56,837 nt of DNA, from positions 1 through 56,837 of the forward strand of contig CANMVX010000023.1 of the NCBI GenBank assembly GCA_947501115.1, read 5' to 3'. The stretch comes from Haliscomenobacteraceae bacterium. Its GTDB lineage: Bacteria > Bacteroidota > Bacteroidia > Chitinophagales > Saprospiraceae. The notes under the pieces were generated by a model. That model was not told where the DNA came from, did not search any database, and saw nothing but the letters and a program-made list of their open reading frames with translations. The position numbers and the translations under genes are program-made. Shown here in pieces: positions 28,343 through 37,713 of this stretch. Each line of letters begins with the position of its first letter. Positions within the stretch are counted from its first letter, which is position 1.

Positions 28343-31112
28343 AAAATGGGGCTTTCTCTTCGCGGCCGTTTTTTCAGGTGGTTTATTGTTAGCTCAAAAA
28401 CTACCTGAAAAAACCATGCCTTTAGGGAAATTGGCACTTGAAACCGTTAAACCCGTTAGATTTCCAAAAGTAGATAATCAAAAATTACTTGCTGAAGAGT
28501 TAGAAAAACGTAAGAAGGGACTAAATCCTTCTTTTGCTATTACCAGAAATACTTCTCTAAAGCCCTCTACGCATGGCGAATGGACGACCTCAAAAGATGG
28601 TCTGAACGAAATATGGAGGCTGCGTATTCAATCGGCAGGCGCATTATCCTTGAATTTGGGAATATCCGATTTTTATCTTCCCCCAAACACCAGATTATGG
28701 ATATACAACCTTTCTATGGATCAGGTAGAGGGACCGTTTACCTATAACGATAATGAATTACACGGTCAAATGTGGACTCCCGCTATGCTCGGTGATGAGC
28801 TGGTTTTGGAGGTTTCACTACCCTCCGTCGAGAAAAAATGGTTGAAAATGACCGTCGAAAAGGTAAATCACGATTTTCAAGGCATTTTTTCTATGTTATC
28901 GGGCAGCTGTCACCTCGATGTGGCTTGCGGGTCAAGAGAGGGTTGGAAGTTAGTAGATAATTATAGGGAAGTGATGAGGTCGGTGGGTATGTACACCATT
29001 AATGGTCGAAATTTTTGTTCCGGAGCACTGGTTAATAATGGGAGAAATGATTGTAAACCTTATTTTTTAAGTGCATTTCACTGCGATGTCACCTCCGCCA
29101 ATGCACCCTCTGTGGTTGTTTATTGGAATTATCAACATTCAGTTTGCAGGCCTATGTTGTCGCAGGCGAATGGAGCCACCGGCGACGGATCAAAAACTTT
29201 ATTCAATACGGGTGCTATTTTTCGTGCCGGATTTTCACCTACCGATTTCATTTTATTAGAATTGGATGACCCTGTTACCGATGCAGCTAATCCATATTAT
29301 GCCGGTTGGAATGCTACATCGGTTTTACCTGAAGATACCCTTGTTTGTGTGCATCATCCTAATACCCAGGAAAAAAGAATTTCTATTGCCTATCGAAAAA
29401 CGTATAGAGGTCAGTGGGGGCAACTAGCTTCTGAAGTATCTTTTGGAAATCATCTTATTATTCCCAGATGGGATGTGGGTACCACAGAAGATGGATCTTC
29501 CGGTGGTCCTTTGATTAATAAAAGTCAACAAATTGTAGGGCAATTACATGGAGGTTCTGCCAGTTGTTCTAATAACTCCTTTGATGCTTTTGGCTGGTTT
29601 CATAGTTCATGGATTGGCGGTGGTAGCCCCATGAACAGATTAAGTGAATGGCTTGATCCTGAAAATCGTGGAATAACAAGTATAATGGGTAGAAACGGAG
29701 TACTTTGTAAAAAAGGATTGGCAGCAAGTGTTACTAAAGTTAATATTTGTACCCCAAATAGTGCCAGTGTTCAGATATTTACTGGCTCAGCTTTTTCAGC
29801 GCCCATTACGTTTGATCTGGTAGGTTCAACGGCCGCCATAGCTTATTCTTTCAATCCAGCAACGGTTCTTCCCGGAAATGCTACAACCCTCTTTATTTCA
29901 TCAAAACAGATGGTTGGCGCTACAGAAAGTAAAATAAAAATTAGAGGTATTTCGGGAGAAGATACCGTATTTACAGAGCTACAACTGGTGCTAAATAAAA
30001 CACCCGATAAAGTCATCGTTAAAAATCCAGGGTCAGACCAGGGGGTTGAACCTACATTGAGTTGGTTTAACCTGGCAGGTATTTTTGATTATCAGGTTGA
30101 TATTGCTGTGGATTCCCTTTTTAGCCAATTTATTTCACGATGGGTTACCCTCGATTCTCAGTTGGTTATTAAAGGATTAGATTTTGATAAAACCTACTTT
30201 TATCGTATCAGAGCCAGAAACGAATGCGGGCAATCCCCTGATTATACCTTTGGTAGATTTTTCACTCCTTTAGATTTGGGTTTACAAATTGTCGATTTAA
30301 ATAATGTGATTTGCCTACCCTCAGATTTAAAAGCAGGACTAAAAATAGGCAGTGGTTTCATTCGTCCGGTAAAAATAACTTATGCTATTTCTCCGCCCGT
30401 TCCAACCTGGAAATTTATTGACGGTGATGCAGAGGCCAATGTAATAAATCTAAAGGCATCAGCGGTACTGGATAGTTTAAAATCTGGATCGTATAACGTA
30501 AAAATTGTAGTCTCAGATGTTAAAAATAGTAAGGAAACTAATTTTAACTTTCAACTGAAAGGTTTACCCCCTAAACCAAGTTTACTTTCGCCTGATGATA
30601 ATGAGGTTCTATTGGTTGAACGCCCGCAGTTGTCCTGGACAAATACCTCATTAACAGATAACTATTCACTTAGGGTCTCAAAAAGTATAGACTTTAATGA
30701 GCCTGTTTTTGCCGGAGAAAGGAATCTAAATTTTTATAAATTTTCACAAGATTTAGAAGGAGGTACATATTACTGGCAGGTAAAATCTAAAAATGATTGT
30801 GGTGAAAGTGCCAGTGATATCAGGAAATTTAAATTAAATCTCAATGATTTAGGCTCCATCTTCAAATGGCAGATAGCCGTCGAACCTAATCCGGTCGATG
30901 ATAGAGTGAACATTCATATTTCGGAAAAATTACAGGATGTCACTATTAGTATTTATAGTATAGAGGGTAGATTGTTGTTTTCAAAACTTTATCTGGAAGA
31001 ACAGAATCATTTTTCTGTTGATACTGCTCATTTTCCTTCAGGCATGTACATTGTTCGTGTATTGTATAAGCAAGGTAGTTTTTCAAAACGGGTAGTAAAG
31101 CAAGACTATTGA
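28299..31112 (+). CDS. T9SS-exported trypsin-like (lysyl endopeptidase-type) serine protease
   Basis: About 937 residues if started at the ATG 28299, which overlaps the previous gene by 44 bp; the upstream frame is open to 28266. A hydrophobic segment (LFAAVFSGGLLLAQ) acts as signal. The S1 triad is seen as FLSAFHCD (His), TDFILLELDDP (Asp) and GTTEDGSSGGPLIN (Ser), like Achromobacter protease I. Two fibronectin-like repeats follow (SWFNLAGIFDYQVDIA, LSWTNTSLTDNYSLRVS), then a C-terminal sorting domain (VEPNPVDDRVNIHIS ... PSGMYIVRVLYK). Specificity for lysine is inference. Confidence 0.88.
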   Translation: MGNFYSVTLCFLGSKKWGFLFAAVFSGGLLLAQKLPEKTMPLGKLALETVKPVRFPKVDNQKLLAEELEKRKKGLNPSFAITRNTSLKPSTHGEWTTSKDGLNEIWRLRIQSAGALSLNLGISDFYLPPNTRLWIYNLSMDQVEGPFTYNDNELHGQMWTPAMLGDELVLEVSLPSVEKKWLKMTVEKVNHDFQGIFSMLSGSCHLDVACGSREGWKLVDNYREVMRSVGMYTINGRNFCSGALVNNGRNDCKPYFLSAFHCDVTSANAPSVVVYWNYQHSVCRPMLSQANGATGDGSKTLFNTGAIFRAGFSPTDFILLELDDPVTDAANPYYAGWNATSVLPEDTLVCVHHPNTQEKRISIAYRKTYRGQWGQLASEVSFGNHLIIPRWDVGTTEDGSSGGPLINKSQQIVGQLHGGSASCSNNSFDAFGWFHSSWIGGGSPMNRLSEWLDPENRGITSIMGRNGVLCKKGLAASVTKVNICTPNSASVQIFTGSAFSAPITFDLVGSTAAIAYSFNPATVLPGNATTLFISSKQMVGATESKIKIRGISGEDTVFTELQLVLNKTPDKVIVKNPGSDQGVEPTLSWFNLAGIFDYQVDIAVDSLFSQFISRWVTLDSQLVIKGLDFDKTYFYRIRARNECGQSPDYTFGRFFTPLDLGLQIVDLNNVICLPSDLKAGLKIGSGFIRPVKITYAISPPVPTWKFIDGDAEANVINLKASAVLDSLKSGSYNVKIVVSDVKNSKETNFNFQLKGLPPKPSLLSPDDNEVLLVERPQLSWTNTSLTDNYSLRVSKSIDFNEPVFAGERNLNFYKFSQDLEGGTYYWQVKSKNDCGESASDIRKFKLNLNDLGSIFKWQIAVEPNPVDDRVNIHISEKLQDVTISIYSIEGRLLFSKLYLEEQNHFSVDTAHFPSGMYIVRVLYKQGSFSKRVVKQDY

Positions 31113-31114
31113 AA

Positions 31115-32092
31115 ATGAGGAATCATAAATGGATAGTTTCTGTTGTGCTTATTAACATAGTTTTTCTTTTAAACGGTCAGTCGGACAGTCTTTATATTTT
31201 TAGCAGACCTGCGATGGGTACCATATATTACGTATCTTTTTATACTAATAAAGAGGTAAATGCACCCTTAATTGCTGAAAAAGTATTTGACCGCATCCAG
31301 TTTCTTGATTACATTCTAAGTGATTACAAAGAAAAGGCTAAAGTATATCAATTAAACGTCAGGCAGCCATTGCAGTGGGAAAGTGTTTCAAAGGAACTTG
31401 GATTTGTGTTAAAGAAAAGTATTCAATGGAGCAAAATAACGGGTCAATATTTTGATCCGGCTTTGGGTAGTTTGACCCACCTTTGGCGCCGTGCCCGACG
31501 ACGAAATGAATTTCCGGCTGATTCGATGCAAACAGCGGCTAAAGATTATTCTGGTATTCAATATATTGCCCTAAGAAAAAAGGGTAAACAATATCAGTTT
31601 AAGTTCTTGAAAAAGGGAGTTAAACTCGATTTTGGGGGTATCGGAAAGGGATATGCTGTAGATGAGGCATTAAAGACACTAAAAATGCAAGGTGTTAACA
31701 AAGGGATGATTTCCGCAGGTAGTTCGATTACAGTAGGTAAAGCGCCTCCTTCCAAAAAGGGTTGGTCCGTTGCAGCTGATACTATCTTTTTTCCAGATAG
31801 GGCGAAACGGTATATTGAAAATAGATCGCAATCTGTGTCAGGGGATGATCAACAATATCTGGAATGGGGGGGGAAACGATATTCTCATTTGTTAAATCCG
31901 ATAACGGGTAAGCCGTTAACAAATGGTGCAACTTGCTTAGTGGAAGGTCCCAATGGATTGATTACCGATGCATTAGGAACAGCATTTAGCATAATGGATT
32001 TTGATGAAATACGAAAAGTACTGCGTTGGAGAAAAAGTATCAGGGTTTTATGTAAACGGGACGATAACTTTTTTAAAACAAACTGGCATTAG
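31115..32092 (+). CDS. ApbE family FAD:protein FMN transferase
   Basis: 325 residues from the ATG at 31115, two bases after the protease stop; a TTG two codons earlier is in frame. A signal peptide (VVLINIVFLLNGQ) is present. ApbE marks are SRPAMGTIYYV at the mature start, DFGGIGKGYAVDEAL, a YSHLLNPITGKPL motif and TDALGTAFS. The nucleotide-binding GGD-type turn reads SAGSSITVG. The enzyme attaches FMN covalently to Thr in partner proteins such as Na+-NQR or RNF subunits; no partner is encoded here. Confidence 0.88.
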   Translation: MRNHKWIVSVVLINIVFLLNGQSDSLYIFSRPAMGTIYYVSFYTNKEVNAPLIAEKVFDRIQFLDYILSDYKEKAKVYQLNVRQPLQWESVSKELGFVLKKSIQWSKITGQYFDPALGSLTHLWRRARRRNEFPADSMQTAAKDYSGIQYIALRKKGKQYQFKFLKKGVKLDFGGIGKGYAVDEALKTLKMQGVNKGMISAGSSITVGKAPPSKKGWSVAADTIFFPDRAKRYIENRSQSVSGDDQQYLEWGGKRYSHLLNPITGKPLTNGATCLVEGPNGLITDALGTAFSIMDFDEIRKVLRWRKSIRVLCKRDDNFFKTNWH

Positions 32093-32101
32093 GTGAAAAA
32101 C

Positions 32102-32139
32102 CAAAACCCCCTTTCTCAAAGAGAGATAAGAGGGTTTTG
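32102..32139. terminator. hairpin between convergent genes
   Basis: CAAAACCC pairs with GGGTTTTG, with a further TCTC/GAGA inner helix. It separates the convergent apbE-like and Gfo/Idh/MocA genes and is likely a shared terminator, although no strong T run follows on the plus side. Confidence 0.55.
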
Positions 32140-32161
32140 AAGTTATGGAAGCGCTTAAAAT

Positions 32162-33514
32162 TTAAATTTTATAAACGCCCGGCATAGCTATTTTATAATG
32201 ACCTGATGCGTCAGGTAAAGACTTAGGATTGGCATTCCAGTCCAATGATTCCGGGAAGAGATTTTCCTTTGAATTAATGGCTTGTTCCCAGGAAATAACC
32301 TGACCAGAGTACGTAGCCATTCTACCCAGGATAGCTGTCATGGTAGATTTAGCTCCATTTTCTAGATCATTAATGACCTCACCTTTTCTGATGGAGGCAA
32401 AAAGCTCCACATGCTCTTGTTGGTAAGGATTCGGATCTCCTTTTCTATTATGTTTAAAGATCACATTTCCTTTCAAATCCGTCATGGTACCATTACTTTC
32501 AGCGCGGCCTTTTGAACCAATGATTTGTTCTGACACCTTATCGGCACAACCCTTGATGTGACGGCACTGACTGTTAAGAACAGATCCGTCGGCATAAGTG
32601 TATTCCACGTAGTGGTGGTCATAAATTTCACCGAATTCTTTGCCTGTTCTTACCTGGCGTCCGCCCATTCCTTGCGCTTTAACTGGATAATCCTTTTTAG
32701 CCCAGTTGAAAACATCAATATTATGGATATGTTGTTCTACAATATGGTCACCACAAAGCCAATTAAAATAATACCAGTTACGCATTTGATAAGTCATTTC
32801 CGTCATACCCGGCAAACGATCTTTCACCCAAACACCTGACCCGTTCCAATACACCTGGCCACTGGTAACATCACCAATTTCACCTGCATGAATACGAGTC
32901 ATTATCTCGCGGTAAACTTTTTCATAATGACGTTGAAGACCAACGACTACGTTCAGCTTTTTCTGTTTGCTAAGCTCAAGTAAGCCCATTACTTTACGGA
33001 TACCTGTGGCATCAGTGGCCAGTGGTTTTTCGCAAAAAATATGTTTATTGCTATTGATAGCATATTCTAAATGATCGGGTCTAAATCCTGGAGGGCTGGT
33101 AAGAATAACGACATCTGCAAGATCGATGGCCTTTTTGTAGGCATCGAATCCCGAGAATTTATTAGATTCCGGTACGTCAATCTGTGTTTTCAAAGCACTG
33201 GTTGCGCCCTCTGATTCTTCCACTTTACTGGAAGTAATATAACTGTAGCAACTATCAACCCGATCTCTGAAAGCATCAGCCATAGCTACCAATTTAGTAT
33301 TGGGATCGGCGATAAGCGCTTGAACAATAGCACCGGAACCTCTGCCACCACAACCTACCAGGGCAATTTTCAACGTGGTAGCGGGTTGGCCAGATAGTGC
33401 ACGAAGATCAAAAGGAAGCGACGCGAGCATAAGACCACCGGTAGCAAGGGAGGCATCCTTTAAAAAGTCCCGACGATTTACGCCAGGTTTGTCAAAAGAA
33501 TCTGATGAAGACAT
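32162..33514 (-). CDS. Tat-exported Gfo/Idh/MocA family oxidoreductase
   Basis: 450 residues. The N-terminus carries a twin-arginine signal (NRRDFLKDASLATGGLMLAS). The NAD(P)-binding Rossmann turn is VGCGGRGSGAI, and EKPLATD plus the long central NWYYFNWLCGDHIVEQHIHNIDVFNW provide the EKP and substrate-site motifs. Periplasmic members of this type oxidise or rearrange sugars with tightly bound cofactor. The substrate is unknown. Translocation would need the Tat system, of which a TatA-like subunit is encoded at 55.6 kb. It is followed upstream on the same strand by the SUMF1 and YceI genes. Confidence 0.92.
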   Translation of the reverse strand: MSSSDSFDKPGVNRRDFLKDASLATGGLMLASLPFDLRALSGQPATTLKIALVGCGGRGSGAIVQALIADPNTKLVAMADAFRDRVDSCYSYITSSKVEESEGATSALKTQIDVPESNKFSGFDAYKKAIDLADVVILTSPPGFRPDHLEYAINSNKHIFCEKPLATDATGIRKVMGLLELSKQKKLNVVVGLQRHYEKVYREIMTRIHAGEIGDVTSGQVYWNGSGVWVKDRLPGMTEMTYQMRNWYYFNWLCGDHIVEQHIHNIDVFNWAKKDYPVKAQGMGGRQVRTGKEFGEIYDHHYVEYTYADGSVLNSQCRHIKGCADKVSEQIIGSKGRAESNGTMTDLKGNVIFKHNRKGDPNPYQQEHVELFASIRKGEVINDLENGAKSTMTAILGRMATYSGQVISWEQAINSKENLFPESLDWNANPKSLPDASGHYKIAMPGVYKI

Positions 33515-33594
33515 TATTTAGGATTTTAAGTAATTAACAAATAAAATTTTTTGTTTTCTAAAAATAGTAAAATTAATTAAAACAAAATAATTAA

Positions 33595-34560
33595 TTAACC
33601 TTCATCTAATACAAGAGACCAAAATTCTTCCTGTTCTTCCTTAGTAGGTTGAATCGTTGGTTTCACCAGTCTGATACCTATGAAGGGAGCATCAGAGCAC
33701 CACCAGAAACTTTTGGGAATTTGGGGGTCTCTTCTTTGCCAGGAAGGGTTTGAGGAGGTTCTGGCTGAAGAGCGAAGAACCTGTGGATTTTCGTCCCATG
33801 AGCCTCCTCTGGCTGTTCTTGGGAGTAATTTATCGGGGCGACGCCATGGACTAGCCGTCGCATCACCCAAAGTAGGGTAGTAGTCCGCCTGATATTGGTC
33901 GAGCGTCCATTCCATTACATTACCATGCATATCGTATAAACCCCAGGGATTAGGTTTTTTTGATTTAACAGGATGATATTTATCTTCACTATTATTAAAA
34001 CTCCAGGCATACTGGTCCAAAAGAGAGGGGTCATCGCCAAATGAATAGGCTGTATTTGTGCCGGCTTTACAGGCATATTCCCATTCAGCTTCAGTGGGGA
34101 GTCTGTAAAATTCGCCAGTAAGTTCACTCAACCATTTACAAAAGGATAATGCGGCATATTGCGTCATACTTGTTGCAGGAAAACTATATTTCCCCATACC
34201 ATAACTGGGATCTAAATAAGGGGTACTGGGTTTAATCACCGCATCGGCATTTCCTTTAACCAGCTCGCTTGAATAAATCAGGGCAGCTCTCTTTTCCTTA
34301 TCTGTAAATAATTCATATAACTCCCAGGTTACCTCCGTTTCAGCTATAGAAAAGCCATCTAATTTTACTTTTACCTGAGGGCCTTCATCTGCATTTCTAA
34401 GTAATTCTGTGGCGGGGCTTCCCATAAGAAAGGAGCCTGACGGTACTGAAATCATGTTAAATGATACGGACGAGCCTGGAATTGCGACCGTTTGAACAGC
34501 TTGTGCCCATCCTGACATAATACTTCCGAAAAGGAAGATAAATATTGAAAATATTTTCAT
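33595..34560 (-). CDS. SUMF1 (formylglycine-generating enzyme-like) secreted protein
   Basis: 321 residues with a signal peptide (FIFLFGSIMSGWAQ). The SUMF1 fold is seen in VPSGSFLMGS, FSIAETEVTWELY, RLPTEAEWEYACKAG, NPWGLYDMHGNVMEWT and RGGSWDENPQVLRSSAR. The two active-site cysteines of true formylglycine enzymes are not evident, so it is more likely a structural or ligand-binding relative, as with GldK-type proteins of the gliding machinery. It is 6 bp downstream of the YceI gene. Confidence 0.88.
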   Translation of the reverse strand: MKIFSIFIFLFGSIMSGWAQAVQTVAIPGSSVSFNMISVPSGSFLMGSPATELLRNADEGPQVKVKLDGFSIAETEVTWELYELFTDKEKRAALIYSSELVKGNADAVIKPSTPYLDPSYGMGKYSFPATSMTQYAALSFCKWLSELTGEFYRLPTEAEWEYACKAGTNTAYSFGDDPSLLDQYAWSFNNSEDKYHPVKSKKPNPWGLYDMHGNVMEWTLDQYQADYYPTLGDATASPWRRPDKLLPRTARGGSWDENPQVLRSSARTSSNPSWQRRDPQIPKSFWWCSDAPFIGIRLVKPTIQPTKEEQEEFWSLVLDEG

Positions 34561-34566
34561 ACTGAT

Positions 34567-35166
34567 TTATTTAACCTGGACATTAAAGGAAATGGTTACT
34601 TTCTCACCAGAAACAATCTGTCCGAACATCGCCGAGGGTGGCTCAATAGCATAATCTTTCATGTTTAAGGTATAAGAACCTGTGAAAGATAAACTTTTGT
34701 CGGCCGAAAAAGAAGCATTAACTGATAGGGATATAGGTTTTTCAACCCCAGCAACATTTAATGTTCCACTTGATTCTAACTGACCTGAACCCGTTGTTGA
34801 GGTGATGGTTTTGAGGTTGTTCAGCGTAAAAATAATCGAAGGGTGTTTTTCATATTTCAAGGCATTATATAACTTTTTTTCCATAGCCGCACCTCGGGGA
34901 CTTTTTATACTTTCTACCGGAACAGAAACTTTTAACGTTTTTATTTTACTGTTTTGAGTCCAAACTCCTTTACTTAAAACTTTATTGTCCATTTCAATGA
35001 CACCATCTACTTTGGTAACATTACAGGTCCAATCATGCAGGGTAGAGGTACCTTGAATCTGCATCGTAGTTTTTTCGGAAAATGAAAATTTCTTGATTTG
35101 TCCGATTAAGCCAACACCAGAGAATAATGAGGCAAAAAGAAAGGGAATGATGATTGTTTTTAACAT
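34567..35166 (-). CDS. YceI family periplasmic protein
   Basis: 199 residues from the ATG at 35166, which places a signal peptide (TIIIPFLFASLFSGVG) at the N-terminus; the longer reading from 35208 adds 14 unlikely residues. The lipocalin-like YceI domain shows IQGTSTLHDWTCNV, RGAAMEKKLYNALKYEKHPSIIFTL and LNMKDYAIEPP. Such proteins bind isoprenoid-type lipids. First gene of the leftward group with SUMF1 and the Gfo/Idh/MocA gene. Confidence 0.88.
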   Translation of the reverse strand: MLKTIIIPFLFASLFSGVGLIGQIKKFSFSEKTTMQIQGTSTLHDWTCNVTKVDGVIEMDNKVLSKGVWTQNSKIKTLKVSVPVESIKSPRGAAMEKKLYNALKYEKHPSIIFTLNNLKTITSTTGSGQLESSGTLNVAGVEKPISLSVNASFSADKSLSFTGSYTLNMKDYAIEPPSAMFGQIVSGEKVTISFNVQVK

Positions 35167-35254
35167 AGCTTCAAAAATATAGGGTTTAATAGGAATCATG
35201 TTTAACAAATCTAATAAAGTAATACAAAAAATAGGTCGATTTGGAAATAATTTA

Positions 35255-35262
35255 TATATTTG
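35255..35262 (+). promoter_or_regulatory. candidate -7 box (TATATTTG) of rpsA
   Basis: TATATTTG followed by CCCCGC lies 58 bp before the ATG at 35321, a typical -7 box and initiation context for Bacteroidota. No TTTG is found at the expected -33 distance. Confidence 0.45.
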
Positions 35263-35320
35263 CCCCGCAATTTAATTTTTTAACCAAAATCTACCTTTCG
35301 TAGATATTAAAACAAAAAAA

Positions 35321-37279
35321 ATGTCTGAAGAAAAAGACGAAATAACTACACCAGAAGAGTTGAATGGCGCTATTGAAGAGCAGCCAGCTACTATCGAGGA
35401 AGTTGTTGTAAAGGCTGCTGAGCCAGTAGAAGTGGTGGAGGAAGAAGAGGAAGTTGAAATGGAAGTTTTACTTGCTGGTCAAGAGACCGTAGGTACCGCA
35501 CATGATGATTTCAATTGGAATATTACAAATAAAGGGGGAATTAATTACTCTGACGAAGAAGCTGTTTCTTTTAGAGAGCAATATTCATCTACTATGAATG
35601 CCGTTTTGGAAAATGAAATCGTGAAAGGTTTCGTAACTTCTATTAATGGTGGTGATGTTGTACTTGATATTAACTACAAATCTGACGGATTAATTCCATT
35701 ATCAGAATTCAGAGACATTCCTGGTTTAGCCGTTGGCGACTACGTGGATGTTTATGTTGAACAACAGGAAGATGGTCGCGGACAATTAGTGCTTTCTCGC
35801 AGAAAGGCTAAATTGTTAAGATCTTGGGAAAGTATTGTTGATTCCTTTGAAAATGGTACTATTATTAAAGGTACCGTTATTAGCAAGACGAAAGGTGGTT
35901 TAATTGTAGATTGCAGTGGATTGGAGACTTTCCTACCTGGTTCTCAAATTGATATCAAACCTATCGTCGATTACGATCAGTATGTTGGTAAGACGATGGA
36001 GTTCAAGGTGGTTAAAATCAATGAAACTATCAAAAATGCTGTCGTTTCTCATAAAGCGCTTATCGAAAGTGATTTGGCTGAACAGCGCGAACACATCATC
36101 GGTAGCCTTGAAAAAGGTCAGGTGTTAGAAGGTGTTGTTAAAAATATCACTGACTTCGGTGCATTCCTCGACTTAGGTGGCGTAGATGGTTTACTCTATA
36201 TCACTGATATTTCATGGGGTCGTATCAATCACCCAATGGAGGTGTTGAGCCTGAACCAGAAAATAAGTGTAGCCGTTCTTGATTTTGATGAGAATAAGAG
36301 ACGTATTTCATTAGGTCTTAAGCAATTACAACCACATCCATGGGAAGTTCTTGCCGCTGGTATCACAGAAGGATCTACGGTTAAAGGAAAGATTGTAAAT
36401 ATTGAAGATTATGGTGCTTTCCTTGAATTGCAACCAGGTGTTGAAGGTTTAATTCACGTTTCAGAGGTGAGCTGGAGTAACCAGCCAGTTAATGCGCGCG
36501 AATACTTCAGATTAGGTCAGGAATACGAGGCAAAAGTCGTTACTATAGATCAGGATGACCGTAGAATGTCATTATCTCTTAAGCAGTTAAGTTCTGATCC
36601 ATGGAGCGAAATCGCTAAAACTTTCCCAGTAGGCAGCCGCCATTCCGGAGAAGTTAAAAATCTTACTCCTTACGGTGTATTCGTTGAGTTACAAGAAGGA
36701 ATTGGAGGAATGGTTCACATTTCCGATCTTTCCTGGACAAAACGTTTTGGCCACCCATCTGAATTCACAAAGGTTGGAGATAAAATTGATGTTCAAATAT
36801 TGGACGTCGATGCAGAAAGTCGCAAACTTTCATTAGGACATAAGCAGTTAGAGGAGAATCCTTGGGATACCTTCGAAAATGTGTTCCCAGTGGGTTCATA
36901 CCATGAAGCAACCATCTTACGTCGTGATGATCGTGGAGCTATCGTTCAGTTACCTTACGGTTTAGAAGCTTTCGCACCGATAAAACATATCCGTAAAGAG
37001 GACAATTCTCTTGCTGAACCAGAAGAAACTTTAACAGTTAAAGTGATTGAATTCAATCGCGATGACAAGAGAATCTTAGTATCTCATTTACGTTATATCG
37101 AGGATATAAAGAAAGAGGCTGAAGAGTCAGTTAAGAAAGAAAAGGTAGTTGAAAAAGATAAAACGCGCCAGGCTGTTAAAAAGCAGCAAAGCACCGTTGA
37201 AAAATCTACCATGGGTGAATTGGAAGGTCTTGCTCAACTTAAAGAGCAATTAAACCAAGGTACTTCAACAGAAGAATAA
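35321..37279 (+). CDS. rpsA: 30S ribosomal protein S1
   Basis: 652 residues with an acidic N-terminal extension of about 65 residues (many Glu), then six S1 OB-fold repeats. Repeats are marked by KGTVISKTKGGLIVD, GVVKNITDFGAFLDLGG, GKIVNIEDYGAFLEL and GEVKNLTPYGVFVEL with the recurring KRISLGLKQL-type ends. A lysine-rich tail follows. S1 helps load mRNA on the 30S subunit. The codon use is that of a highly expressed gene. Confidence 0.96.
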   Translation: MSEEKDEITTPEELNGAIEEQPATIEEVVVKAAEPVEVVEEEEEVEMEVLLAGQETVGTAHDDFNWNITNKGGINYSDEEAVSFREQYSSTMNAVLENEIVKGFVTSINGGDVVLDINYKSDGLIPLSEFRDIPGLAVGDYVDVYVEQQEDGRGQLVLSRRKAKLLRSWESIVDSFENGTIIKGTVISKTKGGLIVDCSGLETFLPGSQIDIKPIVDYDQYVGKTMEFKVVKINETIKNAVVSHKALIESDLAEQREHIIGSLEKGQVLEGVVKNITDFGAFLDLGGVDGLLYITDISWGRINHPMEVLSLNQKISVAVLDFDENKRRISLGLKQLQPHPWEVLAAGITEGSTVKGKIVNIEDYGAFLELQPGVEGLIHVSEVSWSNQPVNAREYFRLGQEYEAKVVTIDQDDRRMSLSLKQLSSDPWSEIAKTFPVGSRHSGEVKNLTPYGVFVELQEGIGGMVHISDLSWTKRFGHPSEFTKVGDKIDVQILDVDAESRKLSLGHKQLEENPWDTFENVFPVGSYHEATILRRDDRGAIVQLPYGLEAFAPIKHIRKEDNSLAEPEETLTVKVIEFNRDDKRILVSHLRYIEDIKKEAEESVKKEKVVEKDKTRQAVKKQQSTVEKSTMGELEGLAQLKEQLNQGTSTEE

Positions 37280-37292
37280 TTATTTGAAGCCT

Positions 37293-37326
37293 AAGATAGG
37301 GTATTTTAAAATGAATACCTTATCTT
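37293..37326 (+). terminator. hairpin after rpsA
   Basis: A 13-bp stem with one G-U pair (AAGATAGGGTATT against AATACCTTATCTT, 8-nt loop) lies 14 bp after the rpsA stop. No long T run follows, and the 3' arm (TATCTTTA) may double as the tRNA-Met -7 region. Confidence 0.55.
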
Positions 37327-37336
37327 TACGCTTCAT

Positions 37337-37410
37337 GGCGCGATAGCTCAGCCGGTTAGAGCGCAGGATTCATAATCCTGAGGTCGGGAGTTCAAGTCTC
37401 CCTCGCGCTA
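37337..37410 (+). tRNA. tRNA-Met (anticodon CAT)
   Basis: Cloverleaf of 74 nt: acceptor GGCGCGA with TCGCGCT, D arm TAGCTCAGCCGGTTAGAGC, anticodon stem CAGGA and TCCTG around loop TTCATAA, T arm GGGAGTTCAAGTCTCCC. The first acceptor pair is G-U, not the initiator C-A mismatch, so this is elongator Met; a lysidine-modified Ile(CAT) cannot be fully excluded. CCA is not encoded. Confidence 0.93.
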
Positions 37411-37412
37411 CA

Positions 37413-37449
37413 AAAATAAAGGACTTACGGTAATTCGTAGGTCCTTTTT
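37413..37449 (+). terminator. tRNA-Met terminator hairpin, left copy of a 35-bp direct repeat
   Basis: AAAGGACTTACG pairs with CGTAGGTCCTTT (one G-U pair, 6-nt loop) and is followed by TT. Bases 37413-37447 recur without mismatch at 41609-41643. Confidence 0.8.
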
Positions 37450-37503
37450 CGTTTCTTGGGGAGGGATGATCAACGTTATTATTTTCAAGAATAAGATATA
37501 AAT

Positions 37504-37712
37504 TTAAAAGCCAGTTCTCATCTCAGGCACTTCTTGGAACTCATCAATAAATATGAGAGTGGTAGTTTTTTAGCTAGTGTTTTACTTTTAAGAAAGAATA
37601 CCGTATTTATTAAATGCTCTATGGATGTGAAATTTTCAAACGGTTCTTTGTCTTCTGAAAGCTCCAGGTTTAAATAGATATATTGTTCATATTGCGTAGC
37701 TATCTTTTGAAC
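37504..37712 (-). pseudogene. fragment of a DUF4143-type AAA ATPase gene, frameshifted
   Basis: Reading the minus strand from 37712 gives VQKIATQYEQYIYLNLELSE and, after EHLINTVFFLKSKTLAKK and a frame change at the A6 run 37566-37571, TTLIFIDEFQEVPE followed by a stop at 37504. The first part matches the strand after Walker A in DUF4143 ATPases (YxYLNLE), and LIFIDEFQEVP is their Walker B. The Walker A region and everything past Walker B are missing. It is therefore a dead remnant of a second gene of the same superfamily as the intact one at 37893, but not a close copy of it. Confidence 0.75.
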
Positions 37713-37713
37713 A

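Noticed and set aside
33680-33880. Short frames on both strands within the SUMF1 gene
   Set aside because: All are alternative readings of the conserved SUMF1 C-terminal sequence.
37441-37500. Part of an insertion sequence at the island's left end
   Set aside because: No terminal inverted repeats, transposase frame or target duplication other than the terminator repeat could be found.
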